Assembly (NCBI GenBank): GCA_019693395.1
Contig: JAAMXP010002444.1
Coordinates: forward strand, 1 to 52,094
Reading direction: 5' to 3'
DNA from: Ettlia oleoabundans
Taxonomy: Eukaryota; Chlorophyta; Chlorophyceae; Chlamydomonadales
DNA: 52,094 nucleotides
Shown: positions 34,759-46,127 of the stretch, one piece after another
How the letters are laid out: each line of letters begins with the position of its first letter
How positions within the stretch are numbered: position 1 is the stretch's first letter
Position numbers and translations under genes: made by a program
Notes under the pieces: model-generated
The model's input: the letters and a program-made list of their open reading frames with translations, nothing else
Databases searched by the model: none
What the model was told of the DNA's origin: nothing

Positions 34759-36567
34759 ATGGCGCGCAATCTCGCACTGACTGTTCTCCTAGCGCTGGCC
34801 CTTGCGCTGTCTCCGCTGGCCAGCCTCCCAGTTGAATGCGCAAGGAACACAAAGAAGTCCGGCGGCACCACAACGACGTGAGCACTCGGCGGCTGTCAGC
34901 TACCCCTGTGACTGCAGCTGGGCCTTGCCGCCGTGAGGAGCTGAAGAAGCATCCTTACTTGCTTTGCATATGCACCTGTATTGGCTGCACACACATGCCA
35001 GCCAATGTTTTGCCTGCTTATCATGCAGCAGCATGAACATTGTTGGTGAAGAACCGAGAACCACTCCAATACGGCTCATGCCTCTACCTTGCANNNNNNN
35101 NNNNNNNNNNNNNTTGTTGTCACCTTGCGCAGGTGGACTATGCTGTGGGCCGACGATTTCACAGGATCCAGCCTGGACAAGAACAGATGGGACGCACAGA
35201 TCGCAAATGGGTGCCAATACGGCATCCCCGGCTGGGGCAACGGCGAGCGGCAATGGTACACAGACCTGCCCCAGAACCTGCGCCTGGAAAACGGCAACCT
35301 GGTGATCCAGGCAATGCACACCCCATCCAACCACGTAGCAGATGGTGCCGCCTACTCCTCTGCCCGCATCCGCACCTATGGGAAGTATGCAGTGGGGCCA
35401 TCAGCAGCCTACCCCACCATAAAGATTGAGGCACGCATCAAGGTGCCCGCTGGGTTGGGCCTCTGGCCCGCCTTCTGGATGCTGCCCACCACCAACTCCA
35501 CCAGCCTCTGCAGCGGCTGCGGGCGGCACGGCACCTGGGCAGCCAGCGGGGAGATCGACATCATGGAATGTCGCAACGAGGCCACGCAGGTGAAGGAAGG
35601 CAAACAATGCCCACCTGGGTGCATCACCTGCTTCTTTAGCGCCTTGTGCTTTGCTCGAGTTGTGTTTGAACTGTTCAACGGCGGTGCTGCTGTGCGTGCG
35701 CAGCTATGCCACGTTTCTTGCTTTGACCTGCTTTTGTGGTGGACATTTATACGGTTACAACCTCTTCAATCCACCCCCAGCCTCCCCAACACCCCCCCTC
35801 CCACCCCACCCCCCGACCCGCGCACCCATTCACCACACATCACACACCCACCCACCACCTAAACCACCACCACCTCCGCTTGCTGTGTGCAGCTGTTTGG
35901 CTCGATTCACTACGGCGGCGCCTGGCCCTACAACACCTACTCCTCCACTGCTTACACACTGCCAGGAGGTGTCTCTATAGCAAACGACTTCCACACTTAC
36001 GGCATCGAGTGGACAGCCACACAGGTGGGGTTCGCATGGCCAGTTAGCCCCAAGCACAGCCAGCTGCACAGAGTGGGCCATCGCTAAGAGGCGGCAGCTG
36101 TATGCGCTCTGGTCTTCAGTGGCAGCCACGATTAATGTGTCGGGCACCAGCTGTGGGGATTATAACTCTCCAGCCCGACAAACCCGATCCTCCACCTCTT
36201 GTGCCACCCCGCCTTCCCTCCACCGGGCTGCTCCTTATAGCACAACTCCCCCCGCTGCTGTCGCTTGCAGATGAGGTGGTACATCGATGGCCAACTATTC
36301 TTTGCACAGAACAGCGGCTCGGGCACCAAGAATGGCTGGTTCAGTCTGGGTCCTTCTGCCACCTCTGTGGACGCACCTGCCCTGCCTGGCCATGCACCTT
36401 TTGGCACACAGCAGTACCACATCATCCTCAACCTGGCCCTGGCCGGGGAGAACACCGAGTTCACCAAGGTTAACAATCTCGGCATCACTCAAGCGCAGCT
36501 GGACACCACCCTGGCTACCCCCAAGCAGATGCTGGTGGACTGGGTGCGGGTATGGGGTCAGAGCTGA
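34759..36567 (+). CDS. Secreted GH16 beta-glucanase (laminarinase-like)
   Basis: Endo-hydrolase of beta-1,3- or mixed-linkage glucans by the retaining mechanism. Four exons: 34759-34877, 35133-35589, 35893-36024 and 36271-36567, giving 334 aa with phases consistent. The signal peptide is MARNLALTVLLALALALSPL. The catalytic signature GEIDIMECRNE places nucleophile E180, assisting D182 and acid/base E185. Other GH16 landmarks are WADDFTGSSLDKNRW, IKIEARIKVPAGLGLWPAFW, FHTYGIEWT, MRWYIDGQLFF, YHIILNLALAG and a terminal MLVDWVRVW strand. The length is that of a single bare catalytic domain, with no carbohydrate-binding module or anchor. Intron 1 contains 20 Ns, so its true length is unknown; the exons are unaffected. 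In algae such enzymes act on wall or storage glucans; the exact substrate is not determined. Confidence 0.93.
35094..35113. other. Assembly gap of 20 Ns
   Basis: Twenty consecutive Ns lie in intron 1 of the GH16 gene, just before its 3' splice site. This is probably a placeholder of arbitrary length, so sequence may be missing. Confidence 0.98.
35766..35880. repeat. C-rich, purine-poor tract in GH16 intron 2
   Basis: About 115 bases made almost wholly of CCCACC/CACAC-type sequence run up to the acceptor of exon 3. It acts as an extended polypyrimidine tract and is a low-complexity region prone to length change. Confidence 0.8.
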
Positions 36568-37494
36568 CGTGCTGCTCAGTGGTTTGCTAGGCCAGTCTGG
36601 GAGCAGTGGCTACCTGCTTTAGTTGCATGCCTGCTAAGCTGTAGTTATGGCAGCCACCCTTCGACACCTCTGCGGCTCCTACTCGAGAAATCATAAAAGT
36701 CATCCTGTTCCCGCCCCTTGTGCTCATTATCACTTAAAAATAAGCTCATCACAAGCTCCCAGTAAACCCAATAATGTCTCGTGACATTTTTTACCTCCTT
36801 TACCTCATAAGCAGCTTTCTGCAAATACTCCCTTTCCTTAGTGTGTGTTGCCCAACACAAGCACTGATCTGCATAAGAGAGCGCGCATTTGCCAGCGCCT
36901 GTTGTGTGCATTCAGTGCCTGTTGAAGCTGAACCACTGGTTCACTTGCATATTCGTCAGGCACCTTCAGTATAATACCTACATGTAAGCCCTTCCAATCA
37001 ACTGCTAAGCGGTCACCAGGGGTGTGGGTGCTGAAGCACGTCACAAGGTGACGTCTGTGGTCCCAACTGAACTGCGCGCCAATGTGAAGCAGTAACACCT
37101 GGTAATGCTCCAGCAGTTGCAATACCAGCATGTTACATTCATCCCACACCACCAAGACGTAAGGAAAGGATAACTGTAGTTAAGAAGGGAATCCCCTGCT
37201 GCAGCGGTGCTGGCTGGCACCACATCAGCACATGTGCACACTGCGCCCGTTGCAGGCCAGCACCTACAATTGGTACATTGTTACCATTGCTGCATTCACG
37301 ACTAATGCCTAGCCCTAAGCTATATGTAATGTCTACACGACCAACAGTTCTCCTCGTGTTCCTGGGTGGGAGTTACACATAGATTGCATAAGGTAAAGCA
37401 GCACAGACACGTAACAAGGGTACAGCAGGCAGCCGTGCCCTTTTCATGGCTTGGTACAAGGTGTTGACAGGATGCGCAGCTCTTGCCCTGCTTG
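36568..37494. other. Convergent 3' intergenic region, GH16 / RRA
   Basis: It holds a TTACA at 37373-37377 (TGTAA on the minus strand, about 120 bases after the RRA stop) and a TGTAA at 36983-36987 on the plus strand, which is rather far for GH16. Short frames are present but none has protein character or splice support. Confidence 0.5.
37373..37377 (-). terminator. Candidate poly(A) signal TGTAA of the arabinosyltransferase gene
   Basis: Reads TGTAA on the minus strand, about 118 bases downstream of the stop at 37495. It is the usual chlorophyte signal. Confidence 0.45.
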
Positions 37495-40400
37495 TCATTG
37501 CGAGCCATCAGGGAAGGTGTCCAAGGCGTGCATGTCCTTCTCCACGTACCGCTTGACCACAGCTGCAGGCAGCAACGATGGGCCAAGGCATGCAGCATCT
37601 AAAGCTGATTTGACGGCAATGCAAGTGTTGCAGCATGACAGGCACATGCCTCTTGTCGTTGGCAACTGCCTGGCTAACGTATACCAATGCAACACCTCTG
37701 CTCATCACCCACGACAGAAATGCAGCCAGACCAGCTTGAAATGTGCAGTTCCAGCGGCGGCAAGCTGCGTACCTTTCATCCGTTCAAACTTGTCCGGGTG
37801 ATAACTGCAAGGTCACAGGGGCAAAAGCAGGTAGGCTAAAATGACGGGAGATGTAACATACAAACGCCTGCCAGCGTGGCTAAAACTGGGGGTAGTGTGG
37901 ATAGGCACGCCCACAGCATGTGCAGGAATGCGTACGTAGCAGACAAACAGGCAGCGCTCAAAGGCAGAGCACGGATTGCCTTGAACACAGCTCCCACGCC
38001 CATGACGATTTTGGACAGCAGCTGACAACTCTTGTCACAAGTGTGCGTCGATCTTACTTGACGTGCACGGAGACCGGTACGTGGCTCTCATACTGTCCCG
38101 CATTATGGCGCAATATCTTGAACAATACCTGCAGGACTGGACCGACGAGTGTTGTAGTACCAGGAAGGGCAAGATCAGGTAGATCTGTGAGGCAAAATGC
38201 AAGCAGGTGGGGGTTGTACGCTTACTTTCGAGTTCATGAATTTCATATAATCCAGCACTCTCCGAGTCACTGCAGGGTCCTGCAAAGTTGAAACAAGAAT
38301 GGTGGAAGAGGGAGTGTTACAAGAGCAGGCTGAAATAAACCTGTCACTAAGGTGTCACGCATGGGTATAGCTGCTGCGCTGATTCCCTGCATGCTGCTGG
38401 CCTGCCTCCAATTCCCGCGTTTCCCATGCACGTGTGCTTCCCAAAAGTCCTGTCTACTTTCCTTTCTTCTCTACATGCCATACCCCCGTTGAGCTCCTCA
38501 TTCTTCTTGTACCCTAGAACCCACCTTGTTGTGCGGGCTGTTGGGAAAGAAAATGCACTCGTTGAACAAGGCCTGATCCCACCCATTCTCCGTCTCAACC
38601 CGATGTATAAGCTTGTCCAAAAGCTCCTGGGTGGCGTTGGTGGGCCTGCAATTAAAAGCAAAAACAATCAAACAGAATGGCCAGGCAGGCAAGCCCTGGC
38701 TCAATCAAGCCAACAAGTCAGCCAGCTAAGGGCGGATAGCCAGCTAAACCCAACCCAATCTGTCAGTCAACCCACACTGCCATGCGTGTCCAGCCCAGCT
38801 CGTCCAGCTTTGCCAGGGGCTCCACTGTGCTTGCATGCCCGTCCAGCCCAGCCCAGCCAGCTTTGCCAAGGGGCTCCCCTGTGTTTGCATGTTTTACCAC
38901 GCACCTAAGATAGAAGAGCCCCGAGTTGAAGACAAAGATGCGCATGGAGTGTGCGTAGCGTGCCCAGCCCATGCTTGCGTCGTCCGCGACATCATTGTAG
39001 CCATCTGTGCATGGTGTGGGTGAGGGAAGCGTGAAATTTTACAGCAGATACGGGGTTGCTGTGACTGTGTTGTGAGAGGGTGCTAGGGAGACAGCAGGCG
39101 GTTGGGACAGGGTTTGTGAATGAGGGCAAGTTGCTTCGGGATACATATACAAAAGCTTTGGGATACATATACAATTTCGGGATACATGTACAAAAGCAGG
39201 GCGGCAAAATTCCGGAGCTGTGCATAAGCAAAGAGGAATTTTACGAAATCAGCTTGCATGCAATACTAGGGACGAAATGCAAGAGGCTCAGAAAGTAGCG
39301 GCAGTATGGTACTGACACACAGCCTGCAACATTCATAGTAACCCACTTGGAGCCACCCACGACGTGCTGTTGCACCCAGCAAGTGGCGTGGCAGCAGCTG
39401 ATGCCTCCTGGGCAGGCAGCAAAGGGACTCACAGGCGGTGCCATGGTCCCATCCGTCGGTCATGCTTTCCACATCACTGTCTCTTGTCAGGTGATCAAAG
39501 GGGTTTTGGAGGAATACGATGTCAACATCTGCAGCACCAGCGGCACAGGCGGTACGTAAGAGCATGAAAAGCAGTACAAGAATGATGAGCAGAGATTGTA
39601 GTACTAATGACAGGTTGTGGGTGTGGGCAGGTGCATGCTTGCCAAACTAACACCAAGTGGCCTATCCTGATACCACACAACCATCCTCCCCACCACGCAA
39701 AAAGAGCAGGCGCTGCTGAGTTTCAGTAGAATCCCTCCCATTTTGCCCAACGGTTTCCAACCGGCTGCTGCATCGCCCCACCCACAAACACTCAGCTTCC
39801 TCCGCACCCATGTCCCAATGCGCCCACCTTCCCCACCTGAAAGGAACACGGCATAACCCAGTTTCAGGAAGTTTTGCAGGATGCGAAACTTCAGGGCAGA
39901 CACGGCGTGGTTGGAGCCCACATCCTTTTGGCTGTCAGGAATCTGGAAGACAGAAACAGGGCAGCAACAAGGTTGATGCCAGCAATGTTTGCAGCAGTAA
40001 AGCACGGGGTGTTGGGAAGTGACAGACCAAAGCAGCGTGGGCAGGCATTTGCAAGCCACGCTATCATCGAAGCGCGGCAGCGCACAGCACAGGCTGGTGT
40101 GGTGGACGATCAGGTGTATGCAAATACATGAGCCAAGGCTGCCATTGTGTGCTGAGCGAAACAGATGTGGCGAGCGAGGTGGAGGGGGTGGTCTGGTCTG
40201 ACACATGCTTGCAGGTCTGGGCAGGCAGAGGACCGTATCTCGGGGGAAGAAGCGGTGATGGTGAAGCTTAGGAGCAGATTGCCCAGCAACTTGCTCATCA
40301 TCCTCAGCCTTGGCCCCACCTTGACATCCATTCGGAATGCGGGCAAGCCAAAGCTCTCGGCGTTTGTCTTGGTGTCGTCATCTAGGGCCACCACCATGGC

Positions 40401-41495
40401 ATTCTTTACACCTGGCAGCAGGCAGGCACGCACTGATGCGGGCGTAAGCACAGTCGCTGGCATAAGCACCACCCTGTTGAGGCGACTGTACAACTACGTG
40501 CGGCAGCAGCAGGAGGAGCGTGCAACGAGCGTGTTGCACATCTTGCGGGCAGCAACGTAAGCAGGAGACATAGGCTGCGCTGCTGTCATGCAGCGTGATC
40601 CAATGTTCGCTTCTGCCTAGTTGGCCAAGTAGATGGGTGTTCCCATGCAGCTGGCTGGGTGGTTGGCTGTGTCGTTCCAGGCAACAGCTGGCGAAAGGCC
40701 AAAAATCAAACATTGTGCCAGAAAACTCGGCTAGCAGAGTTCAACACGCCCAACAAGGGGCTGTTGGGCAAGCAGGCTCCATCCCGACTCACCGGCTCGC
40801 TTCACATTTTCTGCCCACAAAGCCAGCATGCCGCCGGGCCAGGCATAGTTTTTGTTGCTGACCGACACAAGCACCTCATTGTTGATTGCCACCTACAGGT
40901 GCAGTTTGGGCAGGAACTATAAGAAACCTGATCCCGTACAGGGCAGCGAGGGGTGGAAATAGGGAGTTATGCAAGCCTGGGTGCTGCCATGCATGGCGGA
41001 AGCGGGAACAAGCTGCAGCAACTCTTGGTGCATCTCTGTGGACATGTGAGCAATTTCCAGCGCAACATTCCGCAACCACTAAAGCGGATTGCCATATTTG
41101 TTGCAATTGAGTGTGCACTACAACCGCTACCATCCTGGCCTAACCTGTTTCAGGAACGCAGCCAACTCTGGGTATGTTTTCTCGCGGTCAGGCGAGGGTT
41201 GCCAAGGCGTGTGTCGGTCCGGACAGGTGCCTGCTGCCTTGGTTGCTTCCCGCAGCTTATTAGCCTCCACTCGTGCAGAGTCGCGCTCCTGTGTCAGCTG
41301 CGACACTTGTGCCTGCAACTTGTCCAGCTGTGCCTGACTGCCAACAGTGGCGGTCCCAACAGCAGCGCTGCTGGCGGTGCTGCGGAACTGCAGGAGGCCG
41401 ACCATCAACCCCGCCGCCATGCCCGCTATGAGGCTCAGCGCCACCGACCCACGTCTGGCTGAGCTCCCCCGTGTGGCATAACTCCGTGGCGGCAT
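37495..41495 (-). CDS. GT77 nucleotide-sugar transferase, RRA-like hydroxyproline-O-arabinoside arabinosyltransferase
   Basis: Golgi type II membrane enzyme expected to extend arabinose chains on hydroxyproline-rich wall glycoproteins from UDP-arabinofuranose. Eleven exons: 41495-41145, 40892-40793, 40411-40320, 39942-39837, 39528-39433, 39004-38905, 38645-38525, 38279-38226, 38128-38058, 37804-37773 and 37562-37495, giving 396 aa with all phases consistent. A short basic N-tail and one transmembrane helix ([18 protein letters not shown]) are followed by a coiled-coil stem, then the catalytic domain: [40 protein letters not shown], the [11 protein letters not shown] motif (D217, D219 for metal and sugar nucleotide), [61 protein letters not shown] and a C-terminal ALDTFPDG. 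This block order matches Arabidopsis RRA proteins closely. The exact linkage made in algae is inferred. Confidence 0.92.
38781..38887. repeat. Tandem duplication of about 53 bp in an RRA intron
   Basis: Two adjacent copies, 38781-38833 and 38834-38887, share CCAGCCCAG, CCAGCTTTGCCA and GGGGCTCC blocks with a few differences. They lie wholly in the intron between exons 39004-38905 and 38645-38525. Confidence 0.75.
39136..39196. repeat. Three short tandem repeats (GGGATACATATACAAA type) in an RRA intron
   Basis: The core GGGATACATRTACAA appears three times with a period of about 20 bases (near 39138, 39160 and 39179). It lies inside the intron between exons 39528-39433 and 39004-38905 and is AT-richer than its surroundings. 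Confidence 0.7.
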
Positions 41496-41946
41496 TGCAG
41501 GAACAGCGCCCGAGCGACCAGCAGGGGCGTGGTGCTCAGAGAGCGCAGATAAACAACGGCGGGTTCAACACGGAAGCCTGCGATACTCCAGTGTCTGTAA
41601 AAGTCTAAATAGAACTGGGGCATTTGTGATCGAGCAACAGTCCTCCTCCCCGCTCCACGGGCGCCCACCACAAACCACCCAGGCACTGTTGTAAAGCGCC
41701 TGGGAGCCCTGCAAGACGCACGTAAAAAGGGTGGAAAGGCGGAGATCGACCGGAGCCCTGCTGTCAAGTTTCGCTCTCCTTGGGTTGCGATGCACGCGAT
41801 CGCATTCGTATGAGCATTATCATAGAAAAGTGTACGTCTATGTTGCATTGGAAGTAGCCTTGGGGCCTGTCTCCAACACAGAAACTTGGCGCCAACCAAT
41901 CTGAGCGCCTGTCAACCCTAAAACACACGTTGTGCCAGCCACTTGG
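41496..41946. promoter_or_regulatory. Divergent promoter region between the RRA and FolC genes
   Basis: The start codons face away from each other across 451 bases. No coding frame with family character was found. The part near 41800-41860 is AT-richer than its surroundings. Promoter role is inferred from geometry. Confidence 0.4.
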
Positions 41947-44613
41947 ATGTTGCGAATGCTGCAGCAACCCGCCACCGTCGCAGCGGTGACAGCGGCGCTG
42001 CTGGGGCGGCCAGCCGCTGCACAGCGTGCCGCAACCATGGCCCCTGCCTCACCTGCTGTGGCGTACAGCAGCAGCGCTCTGGAGTTCCTGGGCAAGTACG
42101 TCAACTATGAGCAGCGTGGCGTGCCGCAGGCGGCAGGCACCAACTCGGATGCAGGGTTTGACCTGGTGAGCTGAGCAGCCGACCGCATCGGCAGCCAGTG
42201 TGTTCATAATTCCGCATCCACTCGTGCCTTGCAGCTATGTCCACCAATCATATTGCCAGTACATCCAGTACATCCATAATCTTGCTATGCCTTCCCCACA
42301 TATGCACATGTACCGTAGGCCCGCATGCACCGCCTGCTGGCAGACCTAGGCAACCCGCACCATGCCTGGCCAGCGGCAGTCCATGTTGCTGGAACCAAGG
42401 GCAAGGGCTCGACAGTTGCCCTGCTCAGCAGCATCCTGGCAGCTGCCGGGTACAAGGCAGGAACATACACCAGGTGAGCAACTCACAGTTGACACAATGG
42501 TCTCGTGGCAACCCTGTTGGTCTCCGGGCATTTGCGAGAGCTATAAAGCTGCCCATCCCCTTCTAATTCTTGGCTCCCTTGTCAGCCAGCCCATGTCCTA
42601 ATGCCCTGCTTTTTGTCTCTCTCAATTACTTCCAAGCGTTCAGGGCATGCTCTTTGCTCCCTGCAGCCCCCACATTCAATGTTTCAACGAGCGTATCACG
42701 ATCGGCAGAAGCCTCATCTCCGACACGGAGCTTGATGGCTTGGTGGCGCGGTATGGTGGTACCATAGAAGCCGCGCACCAGCGGGAAGCTGGGGCACTGA
42801 GCCACTTTGAAATTGTGACGGCCCTTGCTTGCAAGCACTTCCAAGAGCAGCAGGCATGTGGCTGGAAGCTCGTAGCAGGCAAAGGCAGCAGTCAGGGGTT
42901 GCGACGCGCATTTATGGTCTGCTAGCTGGCAGCAGATTGGAGACCTCGAGATTGGCATTGCTCAACCACTCAGACCTGCTCTGCTGCGATGTGTAGGTGG
43001 ATGCAGCAGTGGTGGAGGTTGGGCTTGGCGGCGTGCGGGACGCCACGAATGTACTGCCCCCGGCCAGCCTGGCAGCAGCTGTCATCACAGCTGTGGGCCA
43101 CGACCATGCTGCAGCGCTGGGCGGCACGATAGAAAACATAGCGGCAGCCAAGGCAGGAATCATGCAGGAGGCGCGACCTGTGGTGCTTGCCAGACAGCCA
43201 GAGGCAGCGGCAGAGGCTGTGCTGCTGACACGAGGTGAGGGGGACTTGCCAATGGCTGTTTTTATGCAAATCCACTGCCTGAATGGACCCTTGTATTATG
43301 CGCCTTGCTTGTCTACCTGGCAATAAGGCTGTGGCTTGAGCGCACCATCATTGAAATTGCAGCACAAGAGTTGGGCTGCCCTGTCGTTCATGCCTCAGAG
43401 GAGGTACAGTTCATAGCAGCAGCAGACACGGTGGAGACAGAAGTGGAAGACAGGAGCAGCAGCCCGGCAAGCAGCCTGCCGCCACAGTTGAGGCAGCGGC
43501 ATAAAATGGTGCTTCGCGGCCAGACGGCAGAGAGCTTGGGGGCTGCAAGCGGAACACGGGAGCATGGTGAGGCGGGCGACAAGTTTTTTTGACTGCACGC
43601 CAGCATCACCGCAGTGGCTGCCAGCATCTTGGCTTTCAGCAAATGCTGCAGCCCACACTGCCCAGTCTGCCGGTACCATATTGTGCCCCGCCCTGCTGAC
43701 TTCTTTCATTGCACCGTGTCCGACTGGATCAATTGGTTGCTTGCCTGCAGACGTACGGTTGCGGCTCTTGGGCACTCACCAACTTGACAATGCAGCGGCA
43801 GCAGTGGCTGCAGCTGCCTGTCTGCGGCGGCACGGCTTGAATCGCATTGACTTGCAGGCAGTAACCGCTGGGCTGGAGGCTGCTGTGCTGCCAGGCAGGT
43901 TCCAGGTGTGCCAGTTCGAGGAAGATTGTGAGGCAGCAGCAACGGGAGAAACAACACAAGCATCGCCAGGTGAAGTGGCTGGCTCTGGCGGAATGCACAG
44001 CAGCGGCGGCAATGAGCTCGGGCCCTGGGTGGTGTTAGACGGCGCCCACACAGCGGAGTCAGCAGCAGCTCTGGCCCAGACGCTGCGGCATGTGTTCCCC
44101 AGCGCGTCTGTGGCGCTGGTGTTGGCCATGGCTGAGGACAAGCAGCACAGGTGCACGCCGCGTGCCGAATAGAAGACTACCTCCGCTGCTCTGTTGGCAC
44201 TGTCTAACCTTGCGTTTGCGCCCTCCCAACCCCAAGCACTTAAAGTCCTGGGACCATGCTTAAGCCAGCACTTGCTCGATGGCCCTTTTCACAGGGAGAT
44301 TTGCCAGGGGCTTCGCACTATACAGCCGTCAGTCGTGGTGTTCACCTCGGTGCCCATTGCCGGTGGCGCAGCGCGCTCCGCCAGCCCAGGACAGCTGGCA
44401 GCGGCCTGGCAGGCGGCGGCTATCCTGGGTGGAGGCAGGCCACGTGGCGGTGTCCGCACTCGGGAGCTTATCCAGGCCTCGCTGACGGCGGCGGTGGAGC
44501 GGGCGCGCATGGAGCTGAGGGCGCAGCGTGGAGAGCGGGGCGTGGTGCTGGTGTGCGGCAGCCTGCACGCTGTGGGTGCTGCCCTGGCGCAGTTGCCGCT
44601 CGTGACGTGCTGA
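41947..44613 (+). CDS. FolC-type dihydrofolate synthase / folylpolyglutamate synthase
   Basis: ATP-dependent addition of glutamate to dihydropteroate or folates. Seven exons: 41947-42165, 42319-42473, 42667-42853, 42997-43234, 43363-43566, 43751-44150 and 44295-44613, giving 573 aa with consistent phases. The third intron has a GC donor. An Ala/Arg-rich N-terminus (about 40 residues) looks like an organelle transit peptide, as in plant mitochondrial dihydrofolate synthase. Signature motifs: [14 protein letters not shown], the P-loop [11 protein letters not shown] (residues 95-105), [85 protein letters not shown] and [12 protein letters not shown]. Low-complexity inserts occur before RLRLLGTHQ and before WVVLDGAH. 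The extended C-terminal half fits a dihydrofolate-synthase-like or bifunctional enzyme; the two activities cannot be separated by eye. Confidence 0.9.
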
Positions 44614-44739
44614 GCGCTGAGAGAGCTGGCCCTGGAGTCCTCCAGTGGACGACTTTGATGCGCACATAGAATGCATATGTAGATTTTCTCACAAGCCAAG
44701 ACTTGTTTGACTCATGTGAACTGATATTGTATCAGCAGT

Positions 44740-44740
<1 letters not shown>

Positions 44741-44770
<30 letters not shown>
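44741..44770. repeat. (CAG)10 trinucleotide repeat
   Basis: Ten perfect CAG units lie 130 bases past the FolC stop, probably in its 3' untranslated region. Confidence 0.95.
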
Positions 44771-44773
<3 letters not shown>

Positions 44774-45087
44774 GTGCAGCAGTATGTGACGGGAAGCCTG
44801 GCACCAATCGAATGAAAACGGGCACGGCACCTATCAAGTGTCGAACAAGATATATGTTCGATTGATAACAAATCAAGAATGCTAGGGCGCCCAACACACA
44901 TGGGAGCAGTTCACTTGCGAGGCATCAAACAGGCATTGCCAGCACTTCTGCACCGGGCTCAAGTTGCCGGTGGTGTTGCCGTTGCCGCCATTGCTGCTCT
45001 GCTGGGGTGCTGCACGAAAAGCAGGGCAGATGTGTCAGCTAGTGGCAATAAACATCAAAGTGCGACAGCAGCAATGATACACTTTCA

Positions 45088-45092
45088 TTACA
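45088..45092 (-). terminator. Candidate poly(A) signal TGTAA of the RING-H2 gene
   Basis: TTACA on the plus strand, 67 bases past the stop at 45159 on the minus strand. Position and sequence fit chlorophyte 3' ends. Confidence 0.5.
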
Positions 45093-45158
45093 ATTCTCTG
45101 CAGAGGCTGGCAGATGCCTTAATGCAGCCTCAGTGCAGGTCCGCGCTTTGCCCCAGCC

Positions 45159-46127
45159 TCAAGACAAGATCACAGCAACAGCCGCAGCTGCTGCGGCAGA
45201 CTCACGTTGGGCTGAACGTCGGGACTTGGATGCCACGATTGGCACTGTCACTACCACGGCCACAAGCACAAGGAAGCAGAGGACGAGCACGAGATACCCC
45301 TTCCAGGGTGGCCGCCGTCTGACCACACGAATGGTCTGCACAGGTCCAGCACCCGCCCCTGCACCTGCCTCACTGGTGCCTGCTGCTGCTGCTGCTCCTG
45401 CTCCTGCTCCTGCTGGTACAGCGACCCCTGATGCCTCAATGATTACGGCAAAGGTGGGTGCTGGGCTGCCGGATCTGACAGGATAGAGGTCTGGAAGCCA
45501 GAGGGATCCCGCGCTGGCACGAGTGCCGCTGCCGCTGCTGTGCCGCTCCCGGGGAGGGGTCGGTAGTGACCCAGTAGCACCCAACTGGCCTTCTGCAAGT
45601 GGAGAGCCCCAATGCTGCTCACCGCTCATTAATTCTGCTCCTACTGCTTGTGCTGTGCCTGGGCTGCCAGCAAAAGCTTGAAGTTCAATGTGCCCCGGGC
45701 TGCCGCCAGCTGTCTTCCTGCCGCTGCTGTCGCTACAGCTGGGTGCTTGCTGCACAAACGAGCGGCCCGAAACTTCTGGAGACCCACCCACATCTATCAC
45801 CCGGCTTTCATCCACTGAGGCTCGGCACACGGGGCACTGCTTCTTTCTGCATCCAAAAAAGGGGAAGAGGATTGGCAGGTTTGCTGGGTTGCGTGGGGAG
45901 CCGGGAAGTCGCTTACACGTGCCGCCTCCCGTGCCTGCGCCCATCTGCTTCTGCGTTACGCACTTCAGTAGGAATTGCAGTGCGCAAACCGAGTGGTAAG
46001 CGTGTCCGCAGGGCAGCGCCAGTGCGCTGCCGTCGCCAAGCGGCTCCAGGCAGAAGGGGCAGGCATCCGCGTCGACTGCTGTGGTGGCGGCAGGGGTTGA
46101 GGGTGCCTGGTCGGCTGCCTCCGACAT
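45159..46127 (-). CDS. RING-H2 finger protein with C-terminal membrane anchor
   Basis: Probable membrane-bound E3 ubiquitin ligase. Two exons, 46127-45919 and 45846-45159, give 298 aa; the intron (donor GTGTAAGC, phase 2) removes a stretch that would otherwise widen the RING. The start is the first ATG (MSEAADQ); upstream in-frame codons lack an ATG. The RING-H2 reads CPFC, then CGHAYHSVC, then CPVC, i.e. C3H2C3 order within residues 27-75. A long Ser/Gly/Pro-rich region follows, then a basic segment (RVVRRRPPWKG) and one hydrophobic helix (YLVLVLCFLVLVAVVVTVPI) near the C-terminus, followed by a short basic and Ala-rich tail. This looks like a tail-anchored topology with the RING in the cytosol. 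Substrate, compartment and closest family member are not recognised. Confidence 0.85.
   Translation of the reverse strand: MSEAADQAPSTPAATTAVDADACPFCLEPLGDGSALALPCGHAYHSVCALQFLLKCVTQKQMGAGTGGGTCKRLPGSPRNPANLPILFPFFGCRKKQCPVCRASVDESRVIDVGGSPEVSGRSFVQQAPSCSDSSGRKTAGGSPGHIELQAFAGSPGTAQAVGAELMSGEQHWGSPLAEGQLGATGSLPTPPRERHSSGSGTRASAGSLWLPDLYPVRSGSPAPTFAVIIEASGVAVPAGAGAGAAAAAGTSEAGAGAGAGPVQTIRVVRRRPPWKGYLVLVLCFLVLVAVVVTVPIVASKSRRSAQRESAAAAAAVAVILS

Larger units (their letters stand above)
44614..45158. other. Convergent 3' intergenic region, FolC / RING
   Basis: Contains a (CAG)10 tract (44741-44770) and the minus-strand TGTAA of the RING gene (45088-45092). Several open frames lie here but none shows family similarity. 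No plus-strand TGTAA was seen for FolC. Confidence 0.5.

Noticed and set aside
44879..45322. Plus-strand frame after FolC
   Set aside because: No recognisable domain; it overlaps the 3' end of the RING gene on the other strand.
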